A DNA stretch of 64,000 bases, from the NCBI RefSeq assembly GCF_001905845.1, contig NZ_LIVZ01000003.1, positions 372,001 to 436,000 of the forward strand. Reading direction: 5' to 3'. Both the position numbers and the translations under genes were made by a program. Positions 14,785-22,536 of this stretch are shown one piece after another. Below the pieces are notes generated by a model. That model had not been told where the DNA came from. It worked only from the letters and a program-made list of their open reading frames with translations, and did no database searches. This DNA is from Streptomyces sp. TSRI0107 (GTDB lineage Bacteria; Actinomycetota; Actinomycetes; Streptomycetales; Streptomycetaceae). Within the stretch, counting starts at the first letter, position 1. Each line of letters starts with the position of its first letter.

Positions 14785-15768
14785 ATGACCGTACTGATCC
14801 TGACCAGCGACCAGGACGTGACGGCCGACATGGTCGTCGTGCACCTCCACGCGTCCGGAGTGCCGGTGGTCCGGCTCGACCCCGCCGATCTGACCGGCGG
14901 GGTCGCCCTCTCGGGGGAATTCGTGCACGGCTCCTTCCGGGGCCATCTGTGGTCCGCCGGCCGGCTGGTGGGCATGGACGGGCTGCGGTCCGTATGGGTG
15001 CGGCGGCCGGGCGCTCCGGCCGCCCACGCGGCCACGCCGTCCGCCTGGCTGACCGAGGAGTCCTCACAGGCGCTCTACGGCATGCTGCGCGGCACCGGCG
15101 TCCGCTGGATGAACCATCCCGACGCGGCTCGCCGGGCCCGCCACAAGCCGTGGCAGCTGCGCCTCGCCCAGCGCAGCGGGCTGCCCGTACCGGCCACGCT
15201 GATCACGACGTTCCCGCAGGCGGCGCGGGCCTTCGCCGAGCGCTTCCCGGATCTGGTGGTCAAGCCGGTCTCGGGCGCGCATCCGCAGGAGCCGCCGCGC
15301 GCCGTGCCGACCAGCCGGGTGGCGCCCGGCACCGACTTCGCCGCGGTCGCGTTCGGGCCGACGCTGTTGCAGCGGCGGATCGCCAAGCGGGCCGACATCC
15401 GGCTCACGGCGGTGGGCGAGCGGCTGCTGGCCGCCCGCAAGGAGACCCCGCCCGACGCCGACCCAGACGACGTCGACGTACGTTTCGCCGAGCCCGCCGC
15501 GCCCTGGGCGGAGACCGAGGTCCCGCCGCGGATCGCCGAGGCGGTGCACGGGTACCTGCGGGAGGCGGAACTGGCGTACGGCGCCTTCGACTTCGTCGAG
15601 GACGCCGACGGCACCTGGTGGTTCCTGGAGTGCAACCAGTCGGGGCAGTTCGGGTTCGTGGAGGTCGACACGGGCCAGCCGATCGCCCGGACGATCGCCG
15701 AGTGGCTGGCCCGGCCCGCTCCAGGGCGACCGGAGCGGACGTGCGACGCCGGTACCACGGTTCCCTGA
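14785..15768 (+). CDS. tgmB: ATP-grasp ribosomal peptide maturase
   Basis: A 327-residue ATP-grasp ligase of the RimK/MvdD-like group. The N-terminal domain opens MTVLILTSDQDVTADMVV, as in graspetide ligases; the ATP-grasp core shows LVVKPVSGAHP (nucleotide-binding Lys), QRRIAKRADIRLTAVG (the D-R motif) and FLECNQSGQFGFVE with the Mg-binding Glu-Cys-Asn. It would use ATP to form ester or amide links between core side chains of the peptide encoded upstream. Its final codons lie in the left arm of the terminator at 15741-15788. No isoaspartate-type methyltransferase or transporter, common third partners, is directly attached; the ABC exporter at 16193 is on the opposite strand. Confidence 0.9.
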   Translation: MTVLILTSDQDVTADMVVVHLHASGVPVVRLDPADLTGGVALSGEFVHGSFRGHLWSAGRLVGMDGLRSVWVRRPGAPAAHAATPSAWLTEESSQALYGMLRGTGVRWMNHPDAARRARHKPWQLRLAQRSGLPVPATLITTFPQAARAFAERFPDLVVKPVSGAHPQEPPRAVPTSRVAPGTDFAAVAFGPTLLQRRIAKRADIRLTAVGERLLAARKETPPDADPDDVDVRFAEPAAPWAETEVPPRIAEAVHGYLREAELAYGAFDFVEDADGTWWFLECNQSGQFGFVEVDTGQPIARTIAEWLARPAPGRPERTCDAGTTVP

Positions 15769-15788
15769 CCGTGGTACCGGCGTCGCAC
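15741..15788 (+). terminator. 20-bp perfect terminator overlapping the tgmB stop codon
   Basis: GTGCGACGCCGGTACCACGG (15741-15760) pairs perfectly with 15769-15788 around an 8-nt loop that contains the TGA stop of tgmB (15766-15768). The left arm is coding. The DUF5133 gene converges from the right (stop at 15816), so it may serve both directions. Confidence 0.8.
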
Positions 15789-15815
15789 GGGGTACGGCGG
15801 TGTCGTACGGCGGGG

Positions 15816-16058
15816 TCAGACCGCCAGCGACAGGCCGCTGTCCTCGTCCGGGTCCGCCGCCCGGCCGTCGGTCAGCAGAGCGTCCGCCTTGGCGATGGCG
15901 TCACGGATGTCTGTAGTGCCCATCATCACGCAGAGCGTGTAGCTGACGTCATCCAACTCACGTGCTGTGGCCGCACTCTCCCGCTCCGCCTGGGCGATCT
16001 GCAGGGTCGCGTACCGGGTCAGCAGCTTTCTGACGACCTTCGGGTCCGGTACAAGCAC
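15816..16058 (-). CDS. DUF5133 domain protein
   Basis: An 80-residue protein that begins VLVPDPKVVRKLLTRYATLQIAQAERESAATARELDDVSYTLCVMMGTTDIRDAIAKADALL, the DUF5133 pattern of small Streptomyces proteins. It is all-helical and cytoplasmic; the function is unknown. The GTG at 16058 was chosen because GAGAGGGG lies about 8 nt upstream and the conserved region starts there; the frame is open further upstream but without codon bias. Confidence 0.8.
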   Translation of the reverse strand: MLVPDPKVVRKLLTRYATLQIAQAERESAATARELDDVSYTLCVMMGTTDIRDAIAKADALLTDGRAADPDEDSGLSLAV

Positions 16059-16192
16059 GGGGCGCCCCTCTCTCGGCTTTTTCGCTGCGTATGCCCGGTG
16101 GGTGCCGGACCAATCACCTCCGGTGAGCGCCGGGCGCAATTGACGCGATACCGTTGCCCGACGCCTGTGCGCCGGGCGGTCGAGGGGCGGTC

Positions 16193-17959
16193 TCAGGCGG
16201 CTTGTCCGCTGTGCAGCGCCGCGTACGCGCCACCCCGGCGGAGCAGTTCCTCATGGGTGCCGATCTCCTCGATCCGGCCGTCGCCCATCACCACGATCCG
16301 GTCCGCGCCCCGCACGGTGGACAGCCGGTGCGCCACGACGAAGGTGGTACGGCCGTGCAGCAGTCGGGCGAGCGCCTCCTGGACGAGCGCCTCGGAGCGG
16401 GTGTCCAGGGCGGAGGTCGCCTCGTCGAGGACCAGCACCTTCGGGTCCCGGATCAGGGCGCGGGCGATGGCGAGCCGCTGCCGCTGACCGCCCGACAGCC
16501 GCGCCCCGTGCTCCCCGACCAGGGTGTCGAGGCCCTTGGGCAACCGGTCGACGAACTCCAGGGCGTTGGCGTCCCGCAGCGCCGCGCGGACGGTCTCCTC
16601 GTCGGCGTCGTCCATGCCGTAGGCGACGTTGTCGCGGACGGTGCCGTCGAAGAGGATCGACTCCTGCGGGACCACCGACACGAACCGCCGGTAGGTGCGC
16701 AGGTCGAGGCCGGTCATGTCGGCGCCGTCGAGCAGCAGCCGGCCCGAGGTGGGGCGGATGAACCCGATGACCAGGTTGAGGACGGTGGACTTGCCGGCGC
16801 CTGAGGCGCCCACCAGGGCGATGGTCTCGCCGGGGGTGACGTCGAGGGTGAAGTCGCGGACCGCGGCGCGACCGCCGTCGTAGGCGTAGCCGACGCCCTC
16901 GAAGGTGACGGCGCCGCGCAGCGAGGTGACCTCGGTCTTGCCCTCGTTGTCCTCCAGTTCGGGGGCCTGGAGCACTTCGCCGACCGAGCGGACCGACTCC
17001 AGGCCCTTGGATATGACCGGGGTCAGTCCGGCCAGCGTGGTCACCGAGTTGGTGAGGGTGGTGAGGAAGGCGCTGAGCATGACGACGTCGCCGGGGGTGA
17101 CGCCCCAGACGCCGTAATACGAGATGAGCGCGGCGCCGGCGAGCACCAGGACGCCGACCACGTTGAGCACCACCCAGGCCAGTGAGCCGAACCGGCCGTT
17201 GACGAGGTCGAGGCGCATCCCGGAGGTGAGCAGCCGGCGCAGGGTGCCGTCCATGCGGCGCAGGGCCTTGCCCTCCAGGCCGTGGGCGCGGGTGACCGGG
17301 ATGAGGCGGGTCATCTCGGTCACCCGGGACGACAGGGTCTCCACCTCGTGCCGGAAGTGTTCGTTGTGGGTGCGCAGCCGGGACCGCAGCCGGGCGACGA
17401 GGAGGGCGGCGGCGGGCACGACGATCAGGAAGACGGGGAGGAACTCGGGCGTGCGGACGGCGATGATGACCAGGCCGCCGATGAGCACGGTGGTGGCGCC
17501 GAGCCCCTGCTCCGCGGTCTGCTGGACCATCTGCTCGACCGTCTCGACGTCCCGGACCACCTTGGCCTGCAGGACGCCGGCGCTGACCCGGGAGTGGTAG
17601 CCGATGGACAGCTGCTGCATGCGGGTGCACAGCGCGGAGCGCAGGGCGGTGCCCATGCGGCGGACGCTGCCGTACAGGAGGCGGACGTAGAGCACGTGCA
17701 GCGGATAGTTGACCAGCAGGATGAAGAGGATGACCCCGGTGCTGGTGAAGAGCCGGCCGATGGGCTGGTGCTGGACGACCGTGTCGATGATGGACGCGGT
17801 GATCAGCGGGAGCAGCCAGATCGGGCTGTGTTTGAAGGTGAAGACGGCGACCGCGGCGGCCAGGCGCCGGCGGTCGGCGCGGAAGAGGTAGGCGAGGGTG
17901 CGAATCGGGTGTTCGCCCCGGTAGCGGTGGTCGAGCGGTTGTTCCAACGGCGATGCCAT
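16193..17959 (-). CDS. ABC transporter, fused permease and ATPase (exporter type)
   Basis: A 588-residue half-transporter. Residues about 30-310 contain six membrane helices (LAAAVAVFTFKHSPIWLLPLITASIID and following); residues about 350-580 form the nucleotide-binding domain with Walker A GASGAGKST (Lys about 390), Q-loop VPQESILFD, signature LSGGQRQR, Walker B VLVLDEATSALD and the H-loop VAHRLSTV. Such proteins dimerise to export lipids, drugs or peptides. GGAGAGGAAC precedes the ATG. It is 134 nt from the DUF5133 start and near the RiPP locus, but the opposite strand and the terminator argue against one operon; a role in peptide export is only a possibility. Confidence 0.9.
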   Translation of the reverse strand: MASPLEQPLDHRYRGEHPIRTLAYLFRADRRRLAAAVAVFTFKHSPIWLLPLITASIIDTVVQHQPIGRLFTSTGVILFILLVNYPLHVLYVRLLYGSVRRMGTALRSALCTRMQQLSIGYHSRVSAGVLQAKVVRDVETVEQMVQQTAEQGLGATTVLIGGLVIIAVRTPEFLPVFLIVVPAAALLVARLRSRLRTHNEHFRHEVETLSSRVTEMTRLIPVTRAHGLEGKALRRMDGTLRRLLTSGMRLDLVNGRFGSLAWVVLNVVGVLVLAGAALISYYGVWGVTPGDVVMLSAFLTTLTNSVTTLAGLTPVISKGLESVRSVGEVLQAPELEDNEGKTEVTSLRGAVTFEGVGYAYDGGRAAVRDFTLDVTPGETIALVGASGAGKSTVLNLVIGFIRPTSGRLLLDGADMTGLDLRTYRRFVSVVPQESILFDGTVRDNVAYGMDDADEETVRAALRDANALEFVDRLPKGLDTLVGEHGARLSGGQRQRLAIARALIRDPKVLVLDEATSALDTRSEALVQEALARLLHGRTTFVVAHRLSTVRGADRIVVMGDGRIEEIGTHEELLRRGGAYAALHSGQAA

Positions 17960-18094
17960 CGGTGGTGTTCCTCTCCGGTGACCTTGTGGATTCCGGGTGG
18001 CCTTCAGGAAGCGCTTTCTGCCCTGTTCGGCCAGGGGTACACCACCGCGCGGCGGTCGGGTCGGAGTGTCCGCAGCGTGAGACCGGTCGAGGCG

Positions 18095-18640
18095 CTACAC
18101 GCCGAGGGTGCGGGCGAGTTCGGTGGTCGCGCGGGCGACCTCGGTGTCCTGCTCGTCCATCAGGGACCCGAGGGTGCCGCGCCGCTCACGCACGGCCTGG
18201 CGGGCCGCGCGCTCCCACACCACCGGGTTCTCGCGGCGGTTGAGCAGCTTGGGGTAGGCGCTGGCGGTGTGCTCCCACTGCCGGGCCTCGGCGATGCTGG
18301 CGAGCAGCCGGATGATCTGGGGGCGGCAGGAGACGTGGGGCAGCTGGGCCAGCTCCCACAGGAAGGGGACCGTGGCGGCAGTCGCCTGCTCGACGACGAA
18401 GCCGTACTGGCAGATACGGTTCCGCAGCTCGCCCAGTGCGGCCGTCGCCGTGTCGGCGCTGCCCCGGGCGATGTCGTCGAGCAGCCCCGGGATGGCGGCG
18501 GCGGAGCCGGTGGAGTCCTGGATCTCGTGCCACGGCACATCGCCGAGCGACGCCAGGATCGCGGGGTGCTCGGAGCGCTCGGTGCCGGGGTGTCCCGTCG
18601 AAGCGGTGCGCATGGCGTGGGGCCTTTCCGCAGCGGTCAT
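18095..18640 (-). CDS. Helical-repeat (HEAT-like) protein
   Basis: About 181 residues, all-helical, with repeated amphipathic pairs such as AAIPGLLDDIARGSADTATAALGELRNRI, ATAATVPFLWELAQLPH and RPQIIRLLASIAEARQW, like the HEAT-type scaffold proteins common in Streptomyces. No catalytic motif is visible. The ATG at 18640 overlaps the stop of the small upstream gene as ATGA, which favours it. An internal ATG at 18613 has a better ribosome binding site (GGAAAGG) and is an alternative start. The function is unknown, perhaps a protein-protein adaptor. Confidence 0.65.
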   Translation of the reverse strand: MTAAERPHAMRTASTGHPGTERSEHPAILASLGDVPWHEIQDSTGSAAAIPGLLDDIARGSADTATAALGELRNRICQYGFVVEQATAATVPFLWELAQLPHVSCRPQIIRLLASIAEARQWEHTASAYPKLLNRRENPVVWERAARQAVRERRGTLGSLMDEQDTEVARATTELARTLGV

Positions 18641-18846
18641 GGCAGTAACGAGGGGGTGGTCGACGGCCCGTCCGCCGGCGGTCGGTGTCCGACCTCCGAA
18701 CGGCCCGGGGGCGACCAGTCCCGCGGGGTGCCGCCCCGGGTGGCGGCCAGTGCCTCGACCATGCCTTCCACGCCGGTGGTGACCAGCGGTTCGGCGGACC
18801 TGTGCTGCGCGGGTGAGGGCACGGCAGCTCCCTGATGCGACGTCAT
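18637..18846 (-). CDS. Small 69-residue protein, unrecognised
   Basis: A short gene with a good ribosome binding site (GGGAG about 8 nt upstream of ATG 18846), a possible -10 element GATAAT on the minus strand near 18889, and an ATGA overlap with the helical-repeat gene. The peptide (MTSHQGAAVPSPAQHRSAEPL to DGPSTTPSLLP) has one predicted helix in the middle (VTTGVEGMVEALAATRGG) and Pro/Ser-rich ends. No family is recognised. The overlap and ribosome binding site are the evidence for expression; codon bias is moderate. Confidence 0.5.
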   Translation of the reverse strand: MTSHQGAAVPSPAQHRSAEPLVTTGVEGMVEALAATRGGTPRDWSPPGRSEVGHRPPADGPSTTPSLLP

Positions 18847-18904
18847 GGTCGGGCGTCTCCCAGCGGGTTGACGCGCGGTCTATTATCCACGCCGTAGGCC
18901 GTCG

Positions 18905-18918
18905 CGTGCAATTGCACG
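18905..18918. promoter_or_regulatory. 14-bp perfect palindrome between divergent genes
   Basis: CGTGCAATTGCACG lies between the small gene starting at 18846 (minus) and the DUF397 gene starting at 19010 (plus), in an AT-richer patch that continues GAGAAATTGCGCGCG. It may be an operator. It overlaps TTGCAC, which sits 18 nt from GATAAT on the minus strand and may be the -35 element. Confidence 0.5.
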
Positions 18919-19009
18919 AGAAATTGCGCGCGTTTCCGGATAGGCGGCTGATGACGTGGGCACAGACCACGGCGAACCCGAAGGCACCCCGGACACCAGG
19001 GAGAGATCG

Positions 19010-19240
19010 ATGTCACCCGTACCGAACGGAGTACCTGCCAGCACGCTGGACACCCAGTGGATCAAGAGCCGGCACAGCAACGCGGAGGGCAACTGCGTCG
19101 AGGTCGCCCCGCTGGCCGACGGCGCCGTCGCCCTGCGCAACTCCCGCGACCCCGACGGGCCCGCCCTCGTGTACACGGCGGCCGAGGTGGCGGCGTTCCT
19201 GGCCGGCGCCAAGGACGGGGAGTTCGACCACCTGGTGTGA
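19010..19240 (+). CDS. DUF397 protein
   Basis: A 76-residue DUF397 protein: TQWIKSRHSNAEGNCVEVAPLADGAVALRNSRDPDGPALVYTAAEVAAFLAGAKDGEFDHL is nearly the complete domain consensus. DUF397 proteins are encoded beside XRE/DUF5753 regulators in Streptomyces (for example in whiJ-like loci) and act as their partners or antagonists in development. GGGAGAG sits about 8 nt before ATG 19010. The regulator gene follows 131 nt downstream. Confidence 0.9.
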   Translation: MSPVPNGVPASTLDTQWIKSRHSNAEGNCVEVAPLADGAVALRNSRDPDGPALVYTAAEVAAFLAGAKDGEFDHLV

Positions 19241-19371
19241 GGCGCGGGACCCGCGCGGGCCGCGGCGTCGCACCACCGTCAACACCCCGCGCTCTCCCGG
19301 CATATGCGGCGCCGGGATGCGGGACTGCGCTAAGCTGTCCCTCTCTTCTGCCTGCATTTCCGGGAGTCGGG

Positions 19372-20292
19372 ATGTCCGCCGAGTCGCAACGTGTGGTGCG
19401 CCTCCGGCCCTATCTGGACCGGGCCGAACCCGCACCCACCCTGCTGAAGATGCTGGTCGGCGTCCAGTTGGCGGGTCTGCGCGAGGATGCCGGGCTGGCC
19501 CAGGACCAGGCGGCCCGCGCCCTCGGCTTCAGTCCGGCGAAGCTGTCCAGGATCGAGGCGGGCAAGGGCCGCAAACCGCCGACCGAGACGGACGTGCGGG
19601 CCCTGCTGCGGCTTTACGAGGTGGACGAGCACGAGTCGTCCGTCCTGCTGGAGCTGCTGCGCCGGGCCGGGGAGCCGGGCTGGTGGCAGCGGTACGACAA
19701 GCGGTTGATGCCGGAGTGGTTCGACCGGCTCGTCGGGCTCCAGGAGGCCGCCGCCGCGATCCGTACCTTCGAGATCCAGTACGTACCTGGCCTCCTCCAG
19801 ACTCCGGCGTACACCCAGGCGGTGGTCCGCCGAGGCCTGCCGGTCGCGCCGGAGAAGGAAGTGCTCCGGCGTGTCGAACTGCGCACCCGCCGCGCCGAGT
19901 TGCTGCACCGGCCGGACGCCCCGCAGCTGTGGGCGATCGTCGACGAGTCGGTGCTGCTGCGGGTGCTCGGCAGCAAGGCCGTGATGCGTGAACAACTGAC
20001 GCATCTGATCGAGATGGCCCAGCGGCCGAACGTCACGCTTCAGGTGGTGCCACTGGACGTCACGAACGCCTCGGCACCCTCCATCCCGATCACCTACCTC
20101 CGCTTCGGCGGCCTCGACCTGCCGGACGTCGTCTACCTCGAGCACATCCGCAGCGCGAACTTCCTCGAGGACCGCGACGAGACGGAGGAGTACCGAGTAG
20201 CCCTCGACCGACTCGCCGACGAGGCCCTGACCCCGAAGGACTCGCTGACCCTGCTCAGCGAGACGATGGAGCTGCGCTATCCGGCCGAGTGA
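19372..20292 (+). CDS. XRE-family regulator with DUF5753 domain
   Basis: A 306-residue regulator. The N-terminal helix-turn-helix (about 28-85) reads LAGLREDAGLAQDQAARALGFSPAKLSRIEAGKGRKPPTETDVRALLRLY. The rest is DUF5753, with landmarks EIQYVPGLLQTPAYTQAV, LWAIVDESVLLR, NVTLQVVPLD and VVYLEH. It pairs with the DUF397 gene upstream, as usual. Such pairs control differentiation or antibiotic genes in Streptomyces. CGGGAG precedes ATG 19372. It is convergent with the methyltransferase at 20317-21135. Confidence 0.9.
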   Translation: MSAESQRVVRLRPYLDRAEPAPTLLKMLVGVQLAGLREDAGLAQDQAARALGFSPAKLSRIEAGKGRKPPTETDVRALLRLYEVDEHESSVLLELLRRAGEPGWWQRYDKRLMPEWFDRLVGLQEAAAAIRTFEIQYVPGLLQTPAYTQAVVRRGLPVAPEKEVLRRVELRTRRAELLHRPDAPQLWAIVDESVLLRVLGSKAVMREQLTHLIEMAQRPNVTLQVVPLDVTNASAPSIPITYLRFGGLDLPDVVYLEHIRSANFLEDRDETEEYRVALDRLADEALTPKDSLTLLSETMELRYPAE

Positions 20293-20316
20293 CGGCCCCG
20301 GCGGCCGGAGACCCCA

Positions 20317-21135
20317 CTAGGGCTTGCGGGCCACTCCGCCGAACTCGATCCACTCGTGGGTGAGCTGACGGGGGGCCACCTCCGAGTCGGGGCGCCAGGT
20401 GGAGACCTCCACCAGGCCCGGCTCCAGGATCTCCAGACCCTCGAACCACTCGGCGACGTCCTTCGGCTCGCGTACGCGGCCCCAGTGGCCCTGGGTGGCC
20501 TGGGCCATGAAGTCGGTGACGAACTTGCGGACCTCGGGGTCCTCGCTCACCAGCTGGCACATCAGCAGGAAGCTGCCCGGCGCGAGCCGTTCGGTGACGC
20601 GGCGGACCACGGCGAGCGGTCCGTCGGTGTCGCTGTCCGGGATGCAGTGGAAGACCGAGTTGAAGAGCACGGCGACCGGCTGGTCGAAGTCGATCAGACG
20701 GCGGGTCTCCGGGTGGTCGAAGATCGCCTCGGTCTCGCGCATGTCCGCGTGGATGACGGTGGTGCGCTCGTCCTGCTCCAGCAGCGCGCGGCCGTGGACC
20801 AGCACCATCGGGTCGTTGTCGACGTACACCACGTGGGCGCTGGGATCGTGGCGCTGGGCGACCTGGTGGACGTTGTCCTGGGTCGGCAGGCCGGAGCCGT
20901 GGTCGAGGAACTGCCGGATGCCGTGCTCCTCGGCGAGCGTCCGGACGACCCGCTGGAGGAAGCGCCGGTTGTTCAGCGCGAGCCGGCGGGTGCTGGGGAC
21001 GACCTTGTCCAGTTCCTCGCAGGCCGCGCGGTCCGCGGCGTAGTTGTCCTTGCCGCCGAGGTAGTAGTCGTACATCCGCGCGGCGGTAGGGATGTTGGCG
21101 TCGATCTCCGTGGAGAGCTGCTTACCGGTGTTCAT
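20317..21135 (-). CDS. SAM-dependent methyltransferase (DUF574 type)
   Basis: A 272-residue protein of the actinobacterial DUF574 / Methyltransf_19 family: the N-terminal IPTAARMYDYYLGGKDNYAADR, SAM-binding IRQFLDHGSGLPTQDNVHQVA and HVVYVDNDPMVLVHGRALL are diagnostic. These proteins are numerous in Streptomyces and often sit next to DUF397/XRE genes, as here; their substrates are mostly unknown. GGGGGAAC lies just before ATG 21135. Confidence 0.9.
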   Translation of the reverse strand: MNTGKQLSTEIDANIPTAARMYDYYLGGKDNYAADRAACEELDKVVPSTRRLALNNRRFLQRVVRTLAEEHGIRQFLDHGSGLPTQDNVHQVAQRHDPSAHVVYVDNDPMVLVHGRALLEQDERTTVIHADMRETEAIFDHPETRRLIDFDQPVAVLFNSVFHCIPDSDTDGPLAVVRRVTERLAPGSFLLMCQLVSEDPEVRKFVTDFMAQATQGHWGRVREPKDVAEWFEGLEILEPGLVEVSTWRPDSEVAPRQLTHEWIEFGGVARKP

Positions 21136-21235
21136 GGTTCCCCCAGCTTCGTGCCGCGCCGCGCCGCATGGCCTCACAGGCTGCACATCCTAGGGATCCA
21201 CCGGTGACGGATGCCAGTGGATGGCGGAATCCGCC

Positions 21236-21266
21236 GGGAAGGTGATCCGTACCGGACCACCTTCCC
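21236..21266 (-). terminator. Terminator of the Liv-type operon
   Basis: Nine-base perfect arms GGGAAGGTG (21236-21244) and CACCTTCCC (21258-21266) lie 17 nt beyond the stop of the substrate-binding protein gene on the minus strand. Confidence 0.65.
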
Positions 21267-21282
21267 AAGCGCGTTGCGTGGC

Positions 21283-22536
21283 TTACGAGTTCAGGTACTC
21301 CTCGACGCCCGGCGCGGCGTGCGCCTCCTCCACGACCACCATGTTGCCGACCGCCTTCGCGTCCGGCTTGAGCACGTACGTCTCGACGCTGGCGGGACGG
21401 TCGACCTCGGAGAAGTTCTGCGGGGTGCCGAGGCCGGTGTCGGCGACCTTCTGGGCGCGGTGGGCCTTCACCACGTCCTCCCTGGCCAGGCTGCCCGCCT
21501 CGCAGGCCTTCTTCAGGTCGGTGCCGAGCAACTGCGCCGCGTTGTAGCCGGAGAGCACACCGGAGTCGACCGGCGAACCCGGGAACTTCTTCTCGTACGC
21601 GGCCACCATCTTCTTGACGCCGGGCAGGTCCGAGCTGACCGCCGGGGCGGCGCTGACCACGCTCAGCATGCCCTCCAGGGCCTTCGCCGCGGGCGTCTTC
21701 ATCAGCTGGGGCGCGAAGCCGGGGGCGCTGCTGACGATGGGCACGCGCAGTCCGCGCGAGGCGGCGACCCCGGCGAGGGAGGCGGTCTGGGCGGGGCCGG
21801 CGCTGATCAGGACCGCCTTCACCCCGGCCTTGCGCAGCGCGGACACCTGGGCGGACAGGTCGGTGTCGGTGGCCTTGATCTTCTGGTCGGCGATCTTCAG
21901 GCCCGCGCGCTTCGCGGCCCAGGTGGAGCCCTCCAGGGCGTTGGCGCCGTAGTCGCCCTCGAAGTAGACGTGGCCGATGGTGTCGCCCTTCTTCAGGCCC
22001 TTGGTGCGGGTGAGGAAGTCGACCGCGGCGATCATGTCGACGTCGTAGGTGGTGCCGATGACCTGCACGGAGTCCTTGCCGAGCAGGGACGCGGCCCAGG
22101 CCTGCGGGAAGGTGAGCAGGTCGTCGCGCTCGATGTCGTCGATCAGGGCGGCGACCACCGGGGAGCCGATGACCTGCGGCAGGGCGACGACGTCGGGCGA
22201 CAGGTCGGCGTACGCGGTGACGGCCTTCTGGACGTCGTAGCCGTGGTCCTCGACGACGATCTCGACCTTGCGGCCGCAGATGCCGCCGGCCGCGTTGGTC
22301 TCGTCGGCCCACATCTTCTGCGCCTGCACGATGCTCTTGCCGAGGGTGGCGTAGGGGCCGGTGAGGTCGGTGAGGGCGCCCAGCCGGATGCGGTCGTCGG
22401 TGACGCCGGGGCCGGTCTTGACGCCGTCGGCGGCGGCCTCGGCCTTGCCGTCGTCCGCCTTGGAGCTGCAGCCCGCGAGCAGCAGTGCCGCGACGGCCGA
22501 GGCGACCAGGGTCTTGGTGGTGCGGGAGGTGTTCAC
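21283..22536 (-). CDS. Branched-chain-amino-acid-type ABC transporter substrate-binding lipoprotein (LivK-like)
   Basis: A 417-residue lipoprotein: signal sequence TLVASAVAALLLAGCSS with lipobox LLAGC, then a type I periplasmic-binding fold (IRLGALTDLTGPYATLGKSIVQAQKMWADETNAAGGICGRKVEIV). It captures the substrate outside the membrane for the permeases encoded upstream. AAGGAG precedes the GTG at 22536, and the start overlaps the LivM-like stop as GTGA. The Liv family carries branched-chain amino acids, but relatives carry urea, short amides or aromatic acids; the ligand cannot be fixed from sequence. Confidence 0.9.
   Translation of the reverse strand: MNTSRTTKTLVASAVAALLLAGCSSKADDGKAEAAADGVKTGPGVTDDRIRLGALTDLTGPYATLGKSIVQAQKMWADETNAAGGICGRKVEIVVEDHGYDVQKAVTAYADLSPDVVALPQVIGSPVVAALIDDIERDDLLTFPQAWAASLLGKDSVQVIGTTYDVDMIAAVDFLTRTKGLKKGDTIGHVYFEGDYGANALEGSTWAAKRAGLKIADQKIKATDTDLSAQVSALRKAGVKAVLISAGPAQTASLAGVAASRGLRVPIVSSAPGFAPQLMKTPAAKALEGMLSVVSAAPAVSSDLPGVKKMVAAYEKKFPGSPVDSGVLSGYNAAQLLGTDLKKACEAGSLAREDVVKAHRAQKVADTGLGTPQNFSEVDRPASVETYVLKPDAKAVGNMVVVEEAHAAPGVEEYLNS

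Noticed and set aside
15816..16058. DUF5133 gene as an immunity or tailoring gene of the RiPP locus
   Set aside because: It is on the opposite strand beyond a strong terminator and belongs to a small-protein family I know elsewhere in Streptomyces.
20317..21135. Methyltransferase as the missing third partner of the graspetide locus
   Set aside because: It is a DUF574-type enzyme beside a DUF397/XRE pair, 4.5 kb away, not an isoaspartyl-type methyltransferase.
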